Part shown: positions 1 through 9,589 of the stretch, piece by piece
How positions within the stretch are numbered: the stretch's first letter is position 1
Layout: each line of letters opens with the position of its first letter
DNA from: Hyphomonadaceae bacterium
Lineage (GTDB): Bacteria > Pseudomonadota > Alphaproteobacteria > Caulobacterales > Hyphomonadaceae
DNA length: 38,374 nucleotides
NCBI GenBank assembly: GCA_027482995.1
Contig: JAIXVM010000159.1
Coordinates: 1 to 38,374, forward strand
Direction of reading: 5' to 3'
Notes under the pieces: generated by a model
The model's database searches: none
The model's input: the letters and a program-made list of their open reading frames with translations, nothing else
Told to the model about the DNA's origin: nothing
Translations under genes and position numbers: made by a program

Positions 1-1
1 G

Positions 2-643
2 CCGGAATTCTCGTCTCAGGTGCTCGACAGCCTGCGCCAACCGCTCGAGGCCGGCGAAGCTGTCATCGCCCGCGCGAACCGGCATGTTCGCTATCCCGCG
101 CGCTTCCAGCTGATTGCGGCGATGAACCCGTGCCGCTGCGGGGGAGGACCGGGGGCGGCGGCCTGCCAGCGCGGCCCGCGCTGCGCGCAGGACTACCAGT
201 CGCGTATCTCCGGCCCGTTCCTCGACCGGATCGACCTCTTTTACGAAACGCCTCCCGTGACCGCCGTCGATCTCAGCCTGCCCGCGCCAAGCGAAGGGTC
301 TGAGGAGGTTCGCGCGAGGGTGGCCCGTGCGAGAGAACGCCAGGCTGGCCGGTTCGAAGCCGGCCCGGAAGGCCGGCGGCTGGTGAATGCCGACATGCCG
401 CCCGCGGCCATCGACCTGTTTGCCTTGCCGGACAGTGCGGGCGCCGCGCTGCTGTCTGAGGCGGCGGTCAAGCTTGCCCTCACGGCCCGGGGTTATACCC
501 GCGTGCTGAAGGTCGCGCGCACGATTGCCGACCTCGACAATTCGGACGCCGTCCGGCGGGTGCATGTCGCGGAAGCGCTGAGCTACCGGTTCCGCCCGGC
601 CAGCGGCGCGTCTGCCCAAAGCGGTGCGGCCATAGCCCGGTGA
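2..643 (+). CDS. comM: YifB/ComM-like Mg-chelatase-family AAA ATPase, C-terminal part (truncated at window start)
   Basis: Frame is open to the window edge (PEFSSQVLDSLRQPLEAGEAVIARANRHVRYPARFQLIAAMNPCRCG...); 'AAMNPCxCG' and 'SGPFLDRIDL' are typical of the YifB/ComM C-terminal region. Confidence 0.9.
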   Translation, partial: PEFSSQVLDSLRQPLEAGEAVIARANRHVRYPARFQLIAAMNPCRCGGGPGAAACQRGPRCAQDYQSRISGPFLDRIDLFYETPPVTAVDLSLPAPSEGSEEVRARVARARERQAGRFEAGPEGRRLVNADMPPAAIDLFALPDSAGAALLSEAAVKLALTARGYTRVLKVARTIADLDNSDAVRRVHVAEALSYRFRPASGASAQSGAAIAR

Positions 644-718
644 CGGGCCCGGCACACGGCCAAGGCCCGGTCTTTACCGGTTAAGGCTCTGATCAGGCCT
701 TTGGATTAGGCTCTTCGG

Positions 719-2206
719 ATGACCTCTTCCAAGAACGACACGACTGCGAATGGCTCACCCGAGCAGGCCTTCCTGGCCACGGCCAGCCATGAGATTCGAA
801 CGCCGCTCAACGGCATTCTCGGCACGGTTTCGCTGCTGCTTGAAACCGACCTGACACCGGCCCAGCGCGAATATGCCGAGACGATCCGGCTGTCGGGCGG
901 CCGGCTGCTCGACCTGCTGAACAATGTGCTCGACTATGCCCGCCTCGACGCCTCGGCGGTTGAGCTGGAATCCGAAAACTTCTGTCCGTTGCGGCTCGCG
1001 CGGGAAGTCGTGGAACTCCTGTCGCCGCGCGCGCATGCCTCCGGGCTCGATCTAGCGGTGCGCTCCCTGAAATGGCCGGTGCCCGTTTACCGCGGCGATG
1101 CCGGGCGCCTCCGGCAGATCCTGTTCAATCTCGTCGGCAATGCGCTGAAGTTCACGACCCAGGGCGCCGTCCTCGTCGATATCGAGCCCGGGCCGGATGC
1201 GCTGGTGTTCCGGGTCCGCGACACCGGGCCGGGCATCGCGCCGGAGGATCAGGCTCGCTTGTTCGAAGCGTTCCGCCAATCCTCCTCGTCCGACGCCTAC
1301 CGCGACGGCGGCGTGGGCCTCGGTCTCGCCATCGTGAAACGGCTTGCCGACCTGCTCGGTGGCAGCGTCAGCGTGACTTCGCAACCTGGCGACGGCGCGG
1401 TGTTCTCTTTGGAGGTGCCGCTGCGCGTGGCCGATGCGCCGCCGCTGCATGACGCCGTGCATCTCGGCGGCCGGATCGGACTCGCCGGCCTGCCGCCCGC
1501 GACCGCGCTGGCGCTGGCCTCGGTCATCTCGGGTTTCGAGGCCGAGCCTTGGCAGATCGACTTGTCCTCCGGCCCGTTGCCTCCGGGGCTGGACGTCGTG
1601 CTGCTCGGCGCCGATCTGCCCGAGGCGCTGGTGGCCAAGCTGGCCGAGCAGGCGCCCGCGCTCGTGGTGCTCCGTCCCGAGGATCGAGGCGCCCTCGGCC
1701 GGTTCCGCGAACTGGGCTGCCTGGGCTGGCTCGTGCGGCCCCTGCGCACCGCGTCGCTGGCCGAGCGGATCGTGCTGGCGCGCAGCGGGCGCCTCGTTCC
1801 GGAAGAGCCGGCCTCCGAAGACGGGGCGGGGCGCGTGCTCATCGCCGACGACAACCCGGTCAACGCCCTCATTGCACGCCGCGCCTTGGAATCGGCCGGA
1901 TTTACGGTCACTGTGGCCGCCACGGGAAGCGAAGCGCTGGACGCGGCCGAGCGGACCCGGCCTGACCTTGTGCTGATGGATCTGAGGATGCCCGTGATGG
2001 ATGGATTCGAAGCGATGCGGCGTCTCCGGGCCGGGGGCTTCAAGGCGCCGATCATCGCGGTCTCGGCCGAAATCAATCCGGATATCGAACGCCGCGCGCG
2101 CGAGTGCGGAGCAAGCGGCGTGGCCGCCAAGCCGCTGGACGCCGCCGCACTGAGAGCGCTGGCCCGCGACTGGACCACTGCCGGCCGCCTGACGGGCGCT
2201 GCATGA
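719..2206 (+). CDS. Soluble hybrid sensor histidine kinase: HisKA-HATPase_c-degenerate receiver-receiver (ShkA-like architecture)
   Basis: H-box ATASHEIRTPLNG, N-box LVGNALKF, G-boxes DTGPGIAPEDQ and GGVGLGLAIVKRL; C-terminal REC with VLIADDNPVN, LMDLRMPVMDG and AKPL; about 120 aa between ATPase and REC lacking a phospho-acceptor Asp; no N-terminal TM or PAS domain. Confidence 0.9.
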   Translation: MTSSKNDTTANGSPEQAFLATASHEIRTPLNGILGTVSLLLETDLTPAQREYAETIRLSGGRLLDLLNNVLDYARLDASAVELESENFCPLRLAREVVELLSPRAHASGLDLAVRSLKWPVPVYRGDAGRLRQILFNLVGNALKFTTQGAVLVDIEPGPDALVFRVRDTGPGIAPEDQARLFEAFRQSSSSDAYRDGGVGLGLAIVKRLADLLGGSVSVTSQPGDGAVFSLEVPLRVADAPPLHDAVHLGGRIGLAGLPPATALALASVISGFEAEPWQIDLSSGPLPPGLDVVLLGADLPEALVAKLAEQAPALVVLRPEDRGALGRFRELGCLGWLVRPLRTASLAERIVLARSGRLVPEEPASEDGAGRVLIADDNPVNALIARRALESAGFTVTVAATGSEALDAAERTRPDLVLMDLRMPVMDGFEAMRRLRAGGFKAPIIAVSAEINPDIERRARECGASGVAAKPLDAAALRALARDWTTAGRLTGAA

Positions 2207-3936
2207 CGGACGCTGCGGCGAGCCCCGGTCCGGAAAAGTCCCCGCCGCGCTTCATCCGTGCGCTGAAGGCCATGCGTGACCGGCGCATGGCGGCGATGTT
2301 CCTGCTCGCGCTCTCGGCGGGCCTGCCTTACGGCGCGGTGCTCGGCACGCTGAACGCCTGGCTAACGACCGAGGGCGTGACGCCTTCGACCATCGGCGTG
2401 CTTTCCATCGTGACGATCGGCTATGCCTTCAAGTTCCTCTGGTCGCCGGCCTTCCAGACGGCCCGCCATCCCTTTCCATTCCTTGGGCCGCGCCGCACCT
2501 GGCTTATGAGCCTTCAGCTGCCCATCGCCGGCCTCCTGTTCCTGCTCGCCTTCTCCCGCCCCGGCGAGAATATCGGTTTCGTCGCCGTCATCGCGCTGCT
2601 CGCGGCGCTCTTCTCGGCCACGCACGACATTGTGCTCGATGCTTGGCGGATCGAGGTTGCGCGCTCCGAAGAAGACAAGGACCTGATGGCCGCGCTTTAC
2701 CAGTTCGGTTACCGGATCGCGGGCTTCATCACCGGCTTTCTCGCGCTGCTGCTGGCGGGCTATTTCGGCTGGGTCGTCGTCTACCTGATGATTGCGGCGA
2801 TGATGCTTCTGTCGATTGCGGGCACGTTCGTCGCGCCTGAGCCGGAAATCCAGACGGGCGACGGCAATCGGCGGCTGACCTTCCAGGCGCGCATCCCTGA
2901 GCGCGAGCGCAATGTCGCCACCCTGCTCGTCTCGGCCGGCTGGGTCGCTGCTTTTCTGATGATTGCCGGCTTCGTGATCGCCTCCTTCACGCAGGTGCCT
3001 CCGCCGAAGGGCGGAGCTTTTGTCACCGAACAGGGCCCGTGGATTGTCGGCCTCACCGTGCTGCTGCCGGCGGCCGGCGCGCTGTTCCTGCTCCTGCGTC
3101 ACGGCCGCGAACCGGCGGAGATTGTCGACGGGCCAAGCAGTGAGCCCGCTCTCGCGCGCACGATGCGCGCCGTCTTCCGGTCGATCTTCGATCCGCTGAT
3201 GGACCTGATCGGCCGTCTCGGCTGGGGCGCCTTGCTGGTCCTGTTGTTGGCGCTCACGTACCGGTTCACCGACTCGGTCTGGGGCTCGTTTGCCTATCCG
3301 TTCTATCTGGATGACCGGTTCGGCGCCCTGCATCACACAATGGCGGATGTGGCGGTCGCGTCCAAATTCTTCGGCGTCCTGATGACCGTCGCGGGCGCCG
3401 CGCTCGGCGCGGTCGTCATCAGCTTTCTTGGACGGATGCCGGTGCTCGTGCTGGGGGCGATCCTTGCGGCGGCGACAAACCTTCTGTTTGCGGACCTTTC
3501 GCGCGGCGGTCTGGGGATCGATGCCTTCCTCGAGTGGACGCAGCTCGCCGAGCCGTTCCGCGCCTTTGCCGGTTGGGCGGCGGCGATCTCGCCCGAAGGG
3601 CAGGGCGCCGAAGCGGGCGACCGGATGGCGCGCCTGATGATCGCGATTGCGGGCGAGAACCTCGCAGGCGGTTTTGCCAGCGTTGCGGTCGTCGCCTACC
3701 TCACCTCGGTGGTGAACCCGCGATTTGCGGCCGTGCAATATGCGTTGCTCGCGTCACTGACGATGCTGATCGGCACGCTTGGCCGCCCTTGGCTTGGCGC
3801 GTTAATCGAGAGCGAAGGCTACTACGCCGTCTTCATCATCACCTTCTGGCTCGGCGGCGTGGCCGTCGCCCTGTCCGTGCTCGAATGGATCCGTCAGGCG
3901 CTTGAGGCGCCGCCCGTTTCAGAGGCGGCGGCCTAA
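2203..3936 (+). CDS. MFS transporter, AmpG-like (muropeptide permease family)
   Basis: ATG overlaps the kinase stop (ATGA at 2203-2206); multi-TM protein; 'ALSAGLPYGAVLGTLNAWLTTEGVTPSTIGVLSIVTIGYAFKFLWSP' and 'SATHDIVLDAWRIE' are AmpG-family hallmarks. Confidence 0.85.
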   Translation: MTDAAASPGPEKSPPRFIRALKAMRDRRMAAMFLLALSAGLPYGAVLGTLNAWLTTEGVTPSTIGVLSIVTIGYAFKFLWSPAFQTARHPFPFLGPRRTWLMSLQLPIAGLLFLLAFSRPGENIGFVAVIALLAALFSATHDIVLDAWRIEVARSEEDKDLMAALYQFGYRIAGFITGFLALLLAGYFGWVVVYLMIAAMMLLSIAGTFVAPEPEIQTGDGNRRLTFQARIPERERNVATLLVSAGWVAAFLMIAGFVIASFTQVPPPKGGAFVTEQGPWIVGLTVLLPAAGALFLLLRHGREPAEIVDGPSSEPALARTMRAVFRSIFDPLMDLIGRLGWGALLVLLLALTYRFTDSVWGSFAYPFYLDDRFGALHHTMADVAVASKFFGVLMTVAGAALGAVVISFLGRMPVLVLGAILAAATNLLFADLSRGGLGIDAFLEWTQLAEPFRAFAGWAAAISPEGQGAEAGDRMARLMIAIAGENLAGGFASVAVVAYLTSVVNPRFAAVQYALLASLTMLIGTLGRPWLGALIESEGYYAVFIITFWLGGVAVALSVLEWIRQALEAPPVSEAAA

Positions 3937-3942
3937 AGGCGC

Positions 3943-6219
3943 CTAGGCGCTATGCACCTGGTCGATATCGAAGGCGGCCAGCGTTGCCAGGTCCACGATG
4001 TCGCCCACCGTGGCGCCGAGCGAGGCAATCTGCACCGGCTTTTCGAGACCCAGCAGCATCGGGCCGATCACGATGGAGCGGCTCATCTGCTCGAGCAGGT
4101 TCGTCGCAATCGAGGCCGAATGGATCGCAGGCATGATCAGCACGTTGGCAGGCCCCGTCAGGCGCGAGAACGGATACTGAAGGCGCAGGTTCGGATTCAG
4201 CGCGACGTCGGCATTCATGTCGCCTTCGTATTCGAAGTCGATGCCCGGCGTGCGGTCGAGGATCGCCACGGCCTCGCGCACCTTGTCGGCGCGCTCGCCC
4301 ATCGGGTTGCCGAAGGTTGAGTAGGACAGGAACGCCACGCGCGGGGTGAAGCCCATGCTGCGCACCGCGCGCACGGCTTCCAGCGCAATGTTGGAGAGTG
4401 TCTGGCCGTCCGGCAGTTCGTTGACGCTGGTATCGGCGATGAAGATCGTCTTGCCGAGATTGATCACCATCGACATGCCGATCACGGCCTGTCCGGGGAT
4501 CGGGTCGAGCACGAGGCGCGCATCGGTCAGCGCCGCGTCATAGCTGCGGGTCACGCCCGTCACCATGCCATCGGCGTCGCCATTCTTCAGCATGCAGCAG
4601 CCGAACACGTTGCGGTCCTGGTTCACAAGGCGCTGCACGTCGCGCTTGAGGTAGCCTTTGCGCTGCAGGCGGGCGTACAGCATGTCCACATAGACCGGGT
4701 TGTTGTCAGACAGGCGCGCGTTGATGATGTCGAGCGAGCCGGCGGGTACGCCCATCTGCTCCATCATGGTCACCACCTGCGCCTCGCGCCCGATCAGGAT
4801 CGGGTGGCCGAGACCCTGGTTCTTGAAGCTCCAGGCGGCGCGCACGACGGCGGCCTCTTCGCCTTCGGCAAACACGATCCGGCGTTTCACATCGCGGCAG
4901 CGCGCCTGCACGCCTTGCAGGAACCCGGCAGCCGGATCGGCCCGGCGCACAAGACTGCGGCGGTAGGCGTCCATGTCGGCGATCTGCTTGCGGGCGACGC
5001 CGGAATCCATGGCGGCCTGCGCCACCAGCGGCGGCACGAAACTGATCAGGCGGGGGTCGAACGGTGAGGGGATGATATAGTCGCGGCCGAAGCTCGGCCG
5101 GGCGCCGTGATAGGCGGCGGCAACTTCGTCCGGCACGTCCTCGCGGGCCAGTTCGGCGAGCGCGCGCGCAGCCGCAACCTTCATTTCTTCGTTGATGCTC
5201 CGTGCCCGGACATCCAGCGCGCCGCGGAAGATGTAAGGAAAGCCAAGCACGTTGTTGACCTGGTTGGGATAGTCCGACCGGCCGGTGGCGATGATCGCAT
5301 CATCGCGCACGGATTTGATATCTTCAGGTGTGATCTCCGGATCGGGGTTTGCCATCGCGAAGATGATCGGGTTCTTGGCCATCGACTTGACCATGTCCTT
5401 CGTCACCGCGCCCTTCACCGAAAGGCCGAGGAAGACGTCGGCGCCCTCCATCGCTTCCGACAGTGTGCGTTTCGCGGTCTTGACGGCGAAGGCAGACTTG
5501 AACTGGTCCATTTTCTGCGTGCGGCCTTCAAAGACCACGCCGGCTGTATCGCAGAGCAGGATGTTCTCGCCCTTCACGCCAAGGTGGCGGATGAGGCCCG
5601 CGACAGACAGGCCCGCCGCGCCGGCGCCAGAGATCGCCACCTTCACGTCCGACAGTTTGCGACCGGTGATATGGCAGGCATTGATCAGACCGGCGGCTGC
5701 GATGATTGCCGTGCCGTGCTGGTCGTCATGGAAGACCGGAATGTCGAGTTCTTCGCGCAGACGGCTCTCGATGATGAAGCAGTCCGGCGCCGAAATGTCT
5801 TCAAGGTTGATGCCGCCCCACGTGGCGCCAATATTGCGCACGGTACGGATGAAATCCTCCGCATCCGTCGTATTCACCTCGATGTCGAAACTGTCGATGT
5901 CGGCGAAGCGCTTGAACAGCACCGCCTTGCCTTCCATCACTGGCTTCGAGGCCATCGGCCCCAGGTTTCCGAGACCCAGGATGGCCGTGCCATTCGAAAT
6001 CACGGCGACGAGGTTGCCTTTGGACGTATAGTCATACGCACGGTCAGGGTTTTCCGCGATCGCCAGAACCGGAACCGCCACGCCCGGGCTATAGGCCAGC
6101 GACAAGTCACGCTGCGTGCTCATCGGCTTCGTCGGGTTCATCGAGATCTTGCCCGCCGTCGGGTGCGAGTGGAAATCGAGGGCTTCCTGATCGGTGAAGC
6201 TCGGGCGTTGCGTGGTCAT
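3943..6219 (-). CDS. maeB: NADP-dependent malic enzyme with C-terminal phosphotransacetylase domain (MaeB type)
   Basis: 758 aa; N-terminal malic enzyme motifs (SLAYSPGVAVP, FHDDQHGTAI) followed by a PTA-like domain. Confidence 0.95.
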   Translation of the reverse strand: MTTQRPSFTDQEALDFHSHPTAGKISMNPTKPMSTQRDLSLAYSPGVAVPVLAIAENPDRAYDYTSKGNLVAVISNGTAILGLGNLGPMASKPVMEGKAVLFKRFADIDSFDIEVNTTDAEDFIRTVRNIGATWGGINLEDISAPDCFIIESRLREELDIPVFHDDQHGTAIIAAAGLINACHITGRKLSDVKVAISGAGAAGLSVAGLIRHLGVKGENILLCDTAGVVFEGRTQKMDQFKSAFAVKTAKRTLSEAMEGADVFLGLSVKGAVTKDMVKSMAKNPIIFAMANPDPEITPEDIKSVRDDAIIATGRSDYPNQVNNVLGFPYIFRGALDVRARSINEEMKVAAARALAELAREDVPDEVAAAYHGARPSFGRDYIIPSPFDPRLISFVPPLVAQAAMDSGVARKQIADMDAYRRSLVRRADPAAGFLQGVQARCRDVKRRIVFAEGEEAAVVRAAWSFKNQGLGHPILIGREAQVVTMMEQMGVPAGSLDIINARLSDNNPVYVDMLYARLQRKGYLKRDVQRLVNQDRNVFGCCMLKNGDADGMVTGVTRSYDAALTDARLVLDPIPGQAVIGMSMVINLGKTIFIADTSVNELPDGQTLSNIALEAVRAVRSMGFTPRVAFLSYSTFGNPMGERADKVREAVAILDRTPGIDFEYEGDMNADVALNPNLRLQYPFSRLTGPANVLIMPAIHSASIATNLLEQMSRSIVIGPMLLGLEKPVQIASLGATVGDIVDLATLAAFDIDQVHSA

Positions 6220-6350
6220 GAGGGCTCTGCATCAGTTGGAATGGCGATGCACCCGTCTAGGCCGCGCCGATGCGGCTGCCAACAGCCAAATCCGCACAGA
6301 TGACCCCTCCGGCTTTGCGAATCTCCCGGCCCGGGCTAGCGTGCGGCCCC

Positions 6351-9050
6351 ATGTCGGACACCGCCCCGAAACCCCCGCCCGCTGCGGCTGCTGCGTCCGA
6401 GCCGACGCCGTTCATGGCGCAGTACCTGTCGATCAAGGCGGCCCAGCCGGACGCGCTCCTGTTCTTCCGGATGGGCGATTTCTACGAGCTGTTCTTCGAG
6501 GATGCCGTCACCGCGGCCAGGATCCTCGACATCACATTGACCGCCCGCGGGGAACATGACGGCGCGCCCATCCCGATGGCGGGCGTGCCGTATCACGCGG
6601 CCGACGGCTATCTCGCCCGCCTGATAAAGGCCGGCTGCCGGGTCGCGGTGTGCGAGCAGACGGAAAGCCCGGCGGACGCGCGCAGGCGTGGCTCGAAATC
6701 CATTGTCCGGCGCGAAATCGTGCGGGTTGTGACACCGGGCACCCTGACCGAGGACACCCTGCTGCCCGCCCGCCAGGGCCAGGCGCTCGCCGCGCTGGCC
6801 TTCACCGGGCAGGGCGAGGCGGCGCTCGCCGTGTGCGACGTGTCCACCGGCCTGTTCGAATTGACGGCGCTGGACCCCGCCCGTGTCGGTGACGCGCTGC
6901 TGGCCTGGCCGCTGAGCGAATTGCTGGTCTCGGACGCCGACCGCGATCGTCCCGCGCTCTCGGGCCTGCGCGAGGTGGTCACAGCGCCCATCACCGAACG
7001 CCCCGCCCGGACAGGCACGCCAAAGTCCGGCGAGGCCCTCCTCAAGGAAGCTTTCGGCGTCGCCGCCCTCGACGGCCTCGGCAGTTTCGCGAAGCCGGAA
7101 CTGGCCGCCGCCGGCCTGCTGCTCGACTATGTGAAGCTCACGCAGGCGGGGCGCCCGGCACGCCTCGCCGTGCCCCGGCGCGCGGAGCCGGGCGACACGC
7201 TGCTGATCGATCCCGCCACCCGCGCCAGTCTCGAGATCGACCGGTCCTATGCGCGCGGCCGTGAAGGCACGCTGCTTGCGGCCATCGACCGGACCGTCAC
7301 GGCCCCTGGCGCGCGGTTGCTCGCCGCCCATCTGTCACGCCCGTCTCGCCATCGTGACGAGATCGAGGCCCGCCTGGACGCGGTCAGCTTCTTTGCCGCC
7401 GAACGCTTGGCACTGGCCGATGTGCGCGCCGCCCTGAAAGCTGCACCGGATCTTGAGCGCGCCTGCATGCGCCTCGCGCTTGGCCGAGGCGGTCCCCGCG
7501 ACCTGCAAGCGCTGGCGCGCGCGCTGACATCCGGCGCGAAATCGGCGGCAATCCTGACCGCGTCTGGCGCATCGCTCCCGCAACGCCTCGGATCTGCGGC
7601 CCGCGTGCTCAGCCTTGACGGCATGACCGGGCTTCAGGCGCTCGCGGCGGATCTGTCAGCCGCGCTCGTGGAAACACCGCCCCTGCTCGCCCGCGAGGGC
7701 GGTTTCGTTGCCCCGGGCTGGGATCGGTCGCTCGATGATGTCCGCCAGCTGCGCGATGGCAGCCGCCGGGTGATCGCCGAGATGCAGGGCCGGTATGCCG
7801 AAGCCACCGGAATCAATGCGCTGAAGATCAAGTTCAACAATGTCCTCGGCTACTTCATCGAAGTGCCCGCGCGGCTTGCCGATCCGATGCTGAAGCCGCC
7901 GCTCGCCAACGACTTCATCCACCGCCAGACGATGGCCGGCGCCGTGCGGTTCTCGACCACGGAACTCGCCGAACTGGCGGGCCGCATCAGCCGCGCCGAG
8001 GAAGAGGCCAAGGCGCTCGAACTTGCCGTCTTCGAAGGGTTTTGCGCGCGGGTCTCGGCGGAAAGCACCCCGCTCGCGGCTGTGGCTGCGGCCCTCGCCG
8101 AAATCGACGTGGCAGCGGGCAATGCCGTCTGGGCCGCCGAAGCCGGCGCGTCGCGTCCGGTCATCGCAACCGAGCCGGTGTTCGAGGCAAAGGGCCTTCG
8201 CCATCCGGTCGTCGAAGCCGCGCTGCGACGGGACGGGAAGGGCTTCACCGCCAATGACCTTACTCTCGATGCGGCGGGCCAGTCCGCGCCGCGCTTCCTG
8301 CTGGTCACCGGGCCCAACATGGCCGGCAAATCCACCTACCTGCGCCAGGCCGCGCTCGCGGTCATTCTCGCGCAGGCCGGGTGCTTCGTGCCGGCGGCTT
8401 CGATGCGGCTCGGCCTTGCGGACCGTGTCTTCTCGAGGGTCGGCGCCTCGGACGATCTCTCACGCGGCCGGTCCACCTTCATGGTCGAGATGGTCGAGAC
8501 CGCCGCCATCCTCAACCAGGCTACCGCGAGCAGCTTCGTGATCCTCGATGAAGTGGGCCGCGGCACGGCGACCTGGGACGGCCTCGCGATCGCCTGGGCG
8601 GCGGTCGAGCACCTGCACGAACACACCCGCTGCCGCGCGGTCTTCGCCACGCACTATCACGAACTCACCGCGCTCGCGGCCGAACTGCCGGGCGCCGCCA
8701 ATGCGAGCCTCAGGGCGCGGGAATGGAAGCAGGACCTGATCTTCCTGCACGAAGTCCAGCCCGGGCCGGCCGACCGTTCTTACGGCGTTCAGGTCGCCCG
8801 GCTCGCCGGCCTGCCGCGCAGCGCCGTCCAGCGCGCCGCCCAGATTCTCAAGCAATTGGAGGCAGGGCCAAAGGCCGCGGAAAGCCTGCCGCTGTTCGCC
8901 TCCGTTCCCGCCGAAACTATGTCCGAACTTTCACCGGAAGCTGAGGCGATGCTCGCCGCGCTCGACGCCCTCGATCCCGACGCGATGACGCCGCGCGACG
9001 CGCTGGTGGCGCTTTACGATCTCAAGGCGTTGGGAAAAGGGAAAGCCTGA
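6351..9050 (+). CDS. mutS: DNA mismatch repair protein MutS
   Basis: MutS-I motif FFRMGDFYELFFEDA; Walker A TGPNMAGKSTYLRQ; VILDEVGRGTATWDGLAIAWA; FATHYHELT. ATG at 6351 preferred over ORF start 6270. Confidence 0.97.
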   Translation: MSDTAPKPPPAAAAASEPTPFMAQYLSIKAAQPDALLFFRMGDFYELFFEDAVTAARILDITLTARGEHDGAPIPMAGVPYHAADGYLARLIKAGCRVAVCEQTESPADARRRGSKSIVRREIVRVVTPGTLTEDTLLPARQGQALAALAFTGQGEAALAVCDVSTGLFELTALDPARVGDALLAWPLSELLVSDADRDRPALSGLREVVTAPITERPARTGTPKSGEALLKEAFGVAALDGLGSFAKPELAAAGLLLDYVKLTQAGRPARLAVPRRAEPGDTLLIDPATRASLEIDRSYARGREGTLLAAIDRTVTAPGARLLAAHLSRPSRHRDEIEARLDAVSFFAAERLALADVRAALKAAPDLERACMRLALGRGGPRDLQALARALTSGAKSAAILTASGASLPQRLGSAARVLSLDGMTGLQALAADLSAALVETPPLLAREGGFVAPGWDRSLDDVRQLRDGSRRVIAEMQGRYAEATGINALKIKFNNVLGYFIEVPARLADPMLKPPLANDFIHRQTMAGAVRFSTTELAELAGRISRAEEEAKALELAVFEGFCARVSAESTPLAAVAAALAEIDVAAGNAVWAAEAGASRPVIATEPVFEAKGLRHPVVEAALRRDGKGFTANDLTLDAAGQSAPRFLLVTGPNMAGKSTYLRQAALAVILAQAGCFVPAASMRLGLADRVFSRVGASDDLSRGRSTFMVEMVETAAILNQATASSFVILDEVGRGTATWDGLAIAWAAVEHLHEHTRCRAVFATHYHELTALAAELPGAANASLRAREWKQDLIFLHEVQPGPADRSYGVQVARLAGLPRSAVQRAAQILKQLEAGPKAAESLPLFASVPAETMSELSPEAEAMLAALDALDPDAMTPRDALVALYDLKALGKGKA

Positions 9051-9057
9051 CGCCGCT

Positions 9058-9465
9058 TCAGCGCGGTTTCAGGGCGAGCGCTTCCAGAACGCGGACCGCC
9101 GCCTGCAGGCTTTCGACATCGCCGATCTCTTCGACCAGCCGGCGTGCATCCCGTTTCAGGTCATGCGCCTGCAAGTCACGGCCGCGGGCGCCATCGGCGG
9201 TTTCGGCAATCTCGAACGGCTCGTAGAACCAGCCGATCGGGCGTCCGAGAGCCTGTGCGATTTCGAGCAGGCGCCCGGCCGACATGCGGCTGTGGCCGGC
9301 TTCGTACTTCTGGATCTGCTGGAACGTGACGCCGAGCAGCGCGGCCAGCGCTTCCTGGGTGAGGCCGAGTTCGCGGCGGCCCTGGCGCAGGCGCTGGCCC
9401 ACAAACCGGTCTGCATCGGTCGGCTTGCGCGCCTCGTGGGCGGGCGATGTGTCGGTTTTCGACAT
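9058..9465 (-). CDS. XRE-family (HTH_3) transcriptional regulator
   Basis: VGQRLRQGRRELGLTQEALAALLGVTFQQIQKYEAGHSRMSAGRLLEIAQALG helix-turn-helix; start chosen at MSKTDTSP. Confidence 0.9.
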   Translation of the reverse strand: MSKTDTSPAHEARKPTDADRFVGQRLRQGRRELGLTQEALAALLGVTFQQIQKYEAGHSRMSAGRLLEIAQALGRPIGWFYEPFEIAETADGARGRDLQAHDLKRDARRLVEEIGDVESLQAAVRVLEALALKPR

Positions 9466-9589
9466 GGTTGATGGGCCTCCGGCGACCACAAGACGGGACA
9501 ACGGCGCAATTTCATGCAATCTGCAGGCCAACCACTACCTGCACGCGATTTCTGCCGTGAAGCTCTCCGGCAGCATATCCCCGGTTGTT

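Noticed and set aside
2104-2202. Upstream-extended start for the AmpG-like gene
   Set aside because: It would overlap the kinase REC domain by about 100 bp. ATG 2203 with ATGA overlap and a normal N-terminus is more plausible.
2362-3738. Long antisense ORFs elsewhere (e.g. 2362-3738 -, 32642-34609 -, 35078-36847 -, 24376-25707 -, 5107-6303 +)
   Set aside because: All overlap well-supported genes on the opposite strand and show low-complexity, charged, domain-free translations typical of high-GC shadow ORFs.
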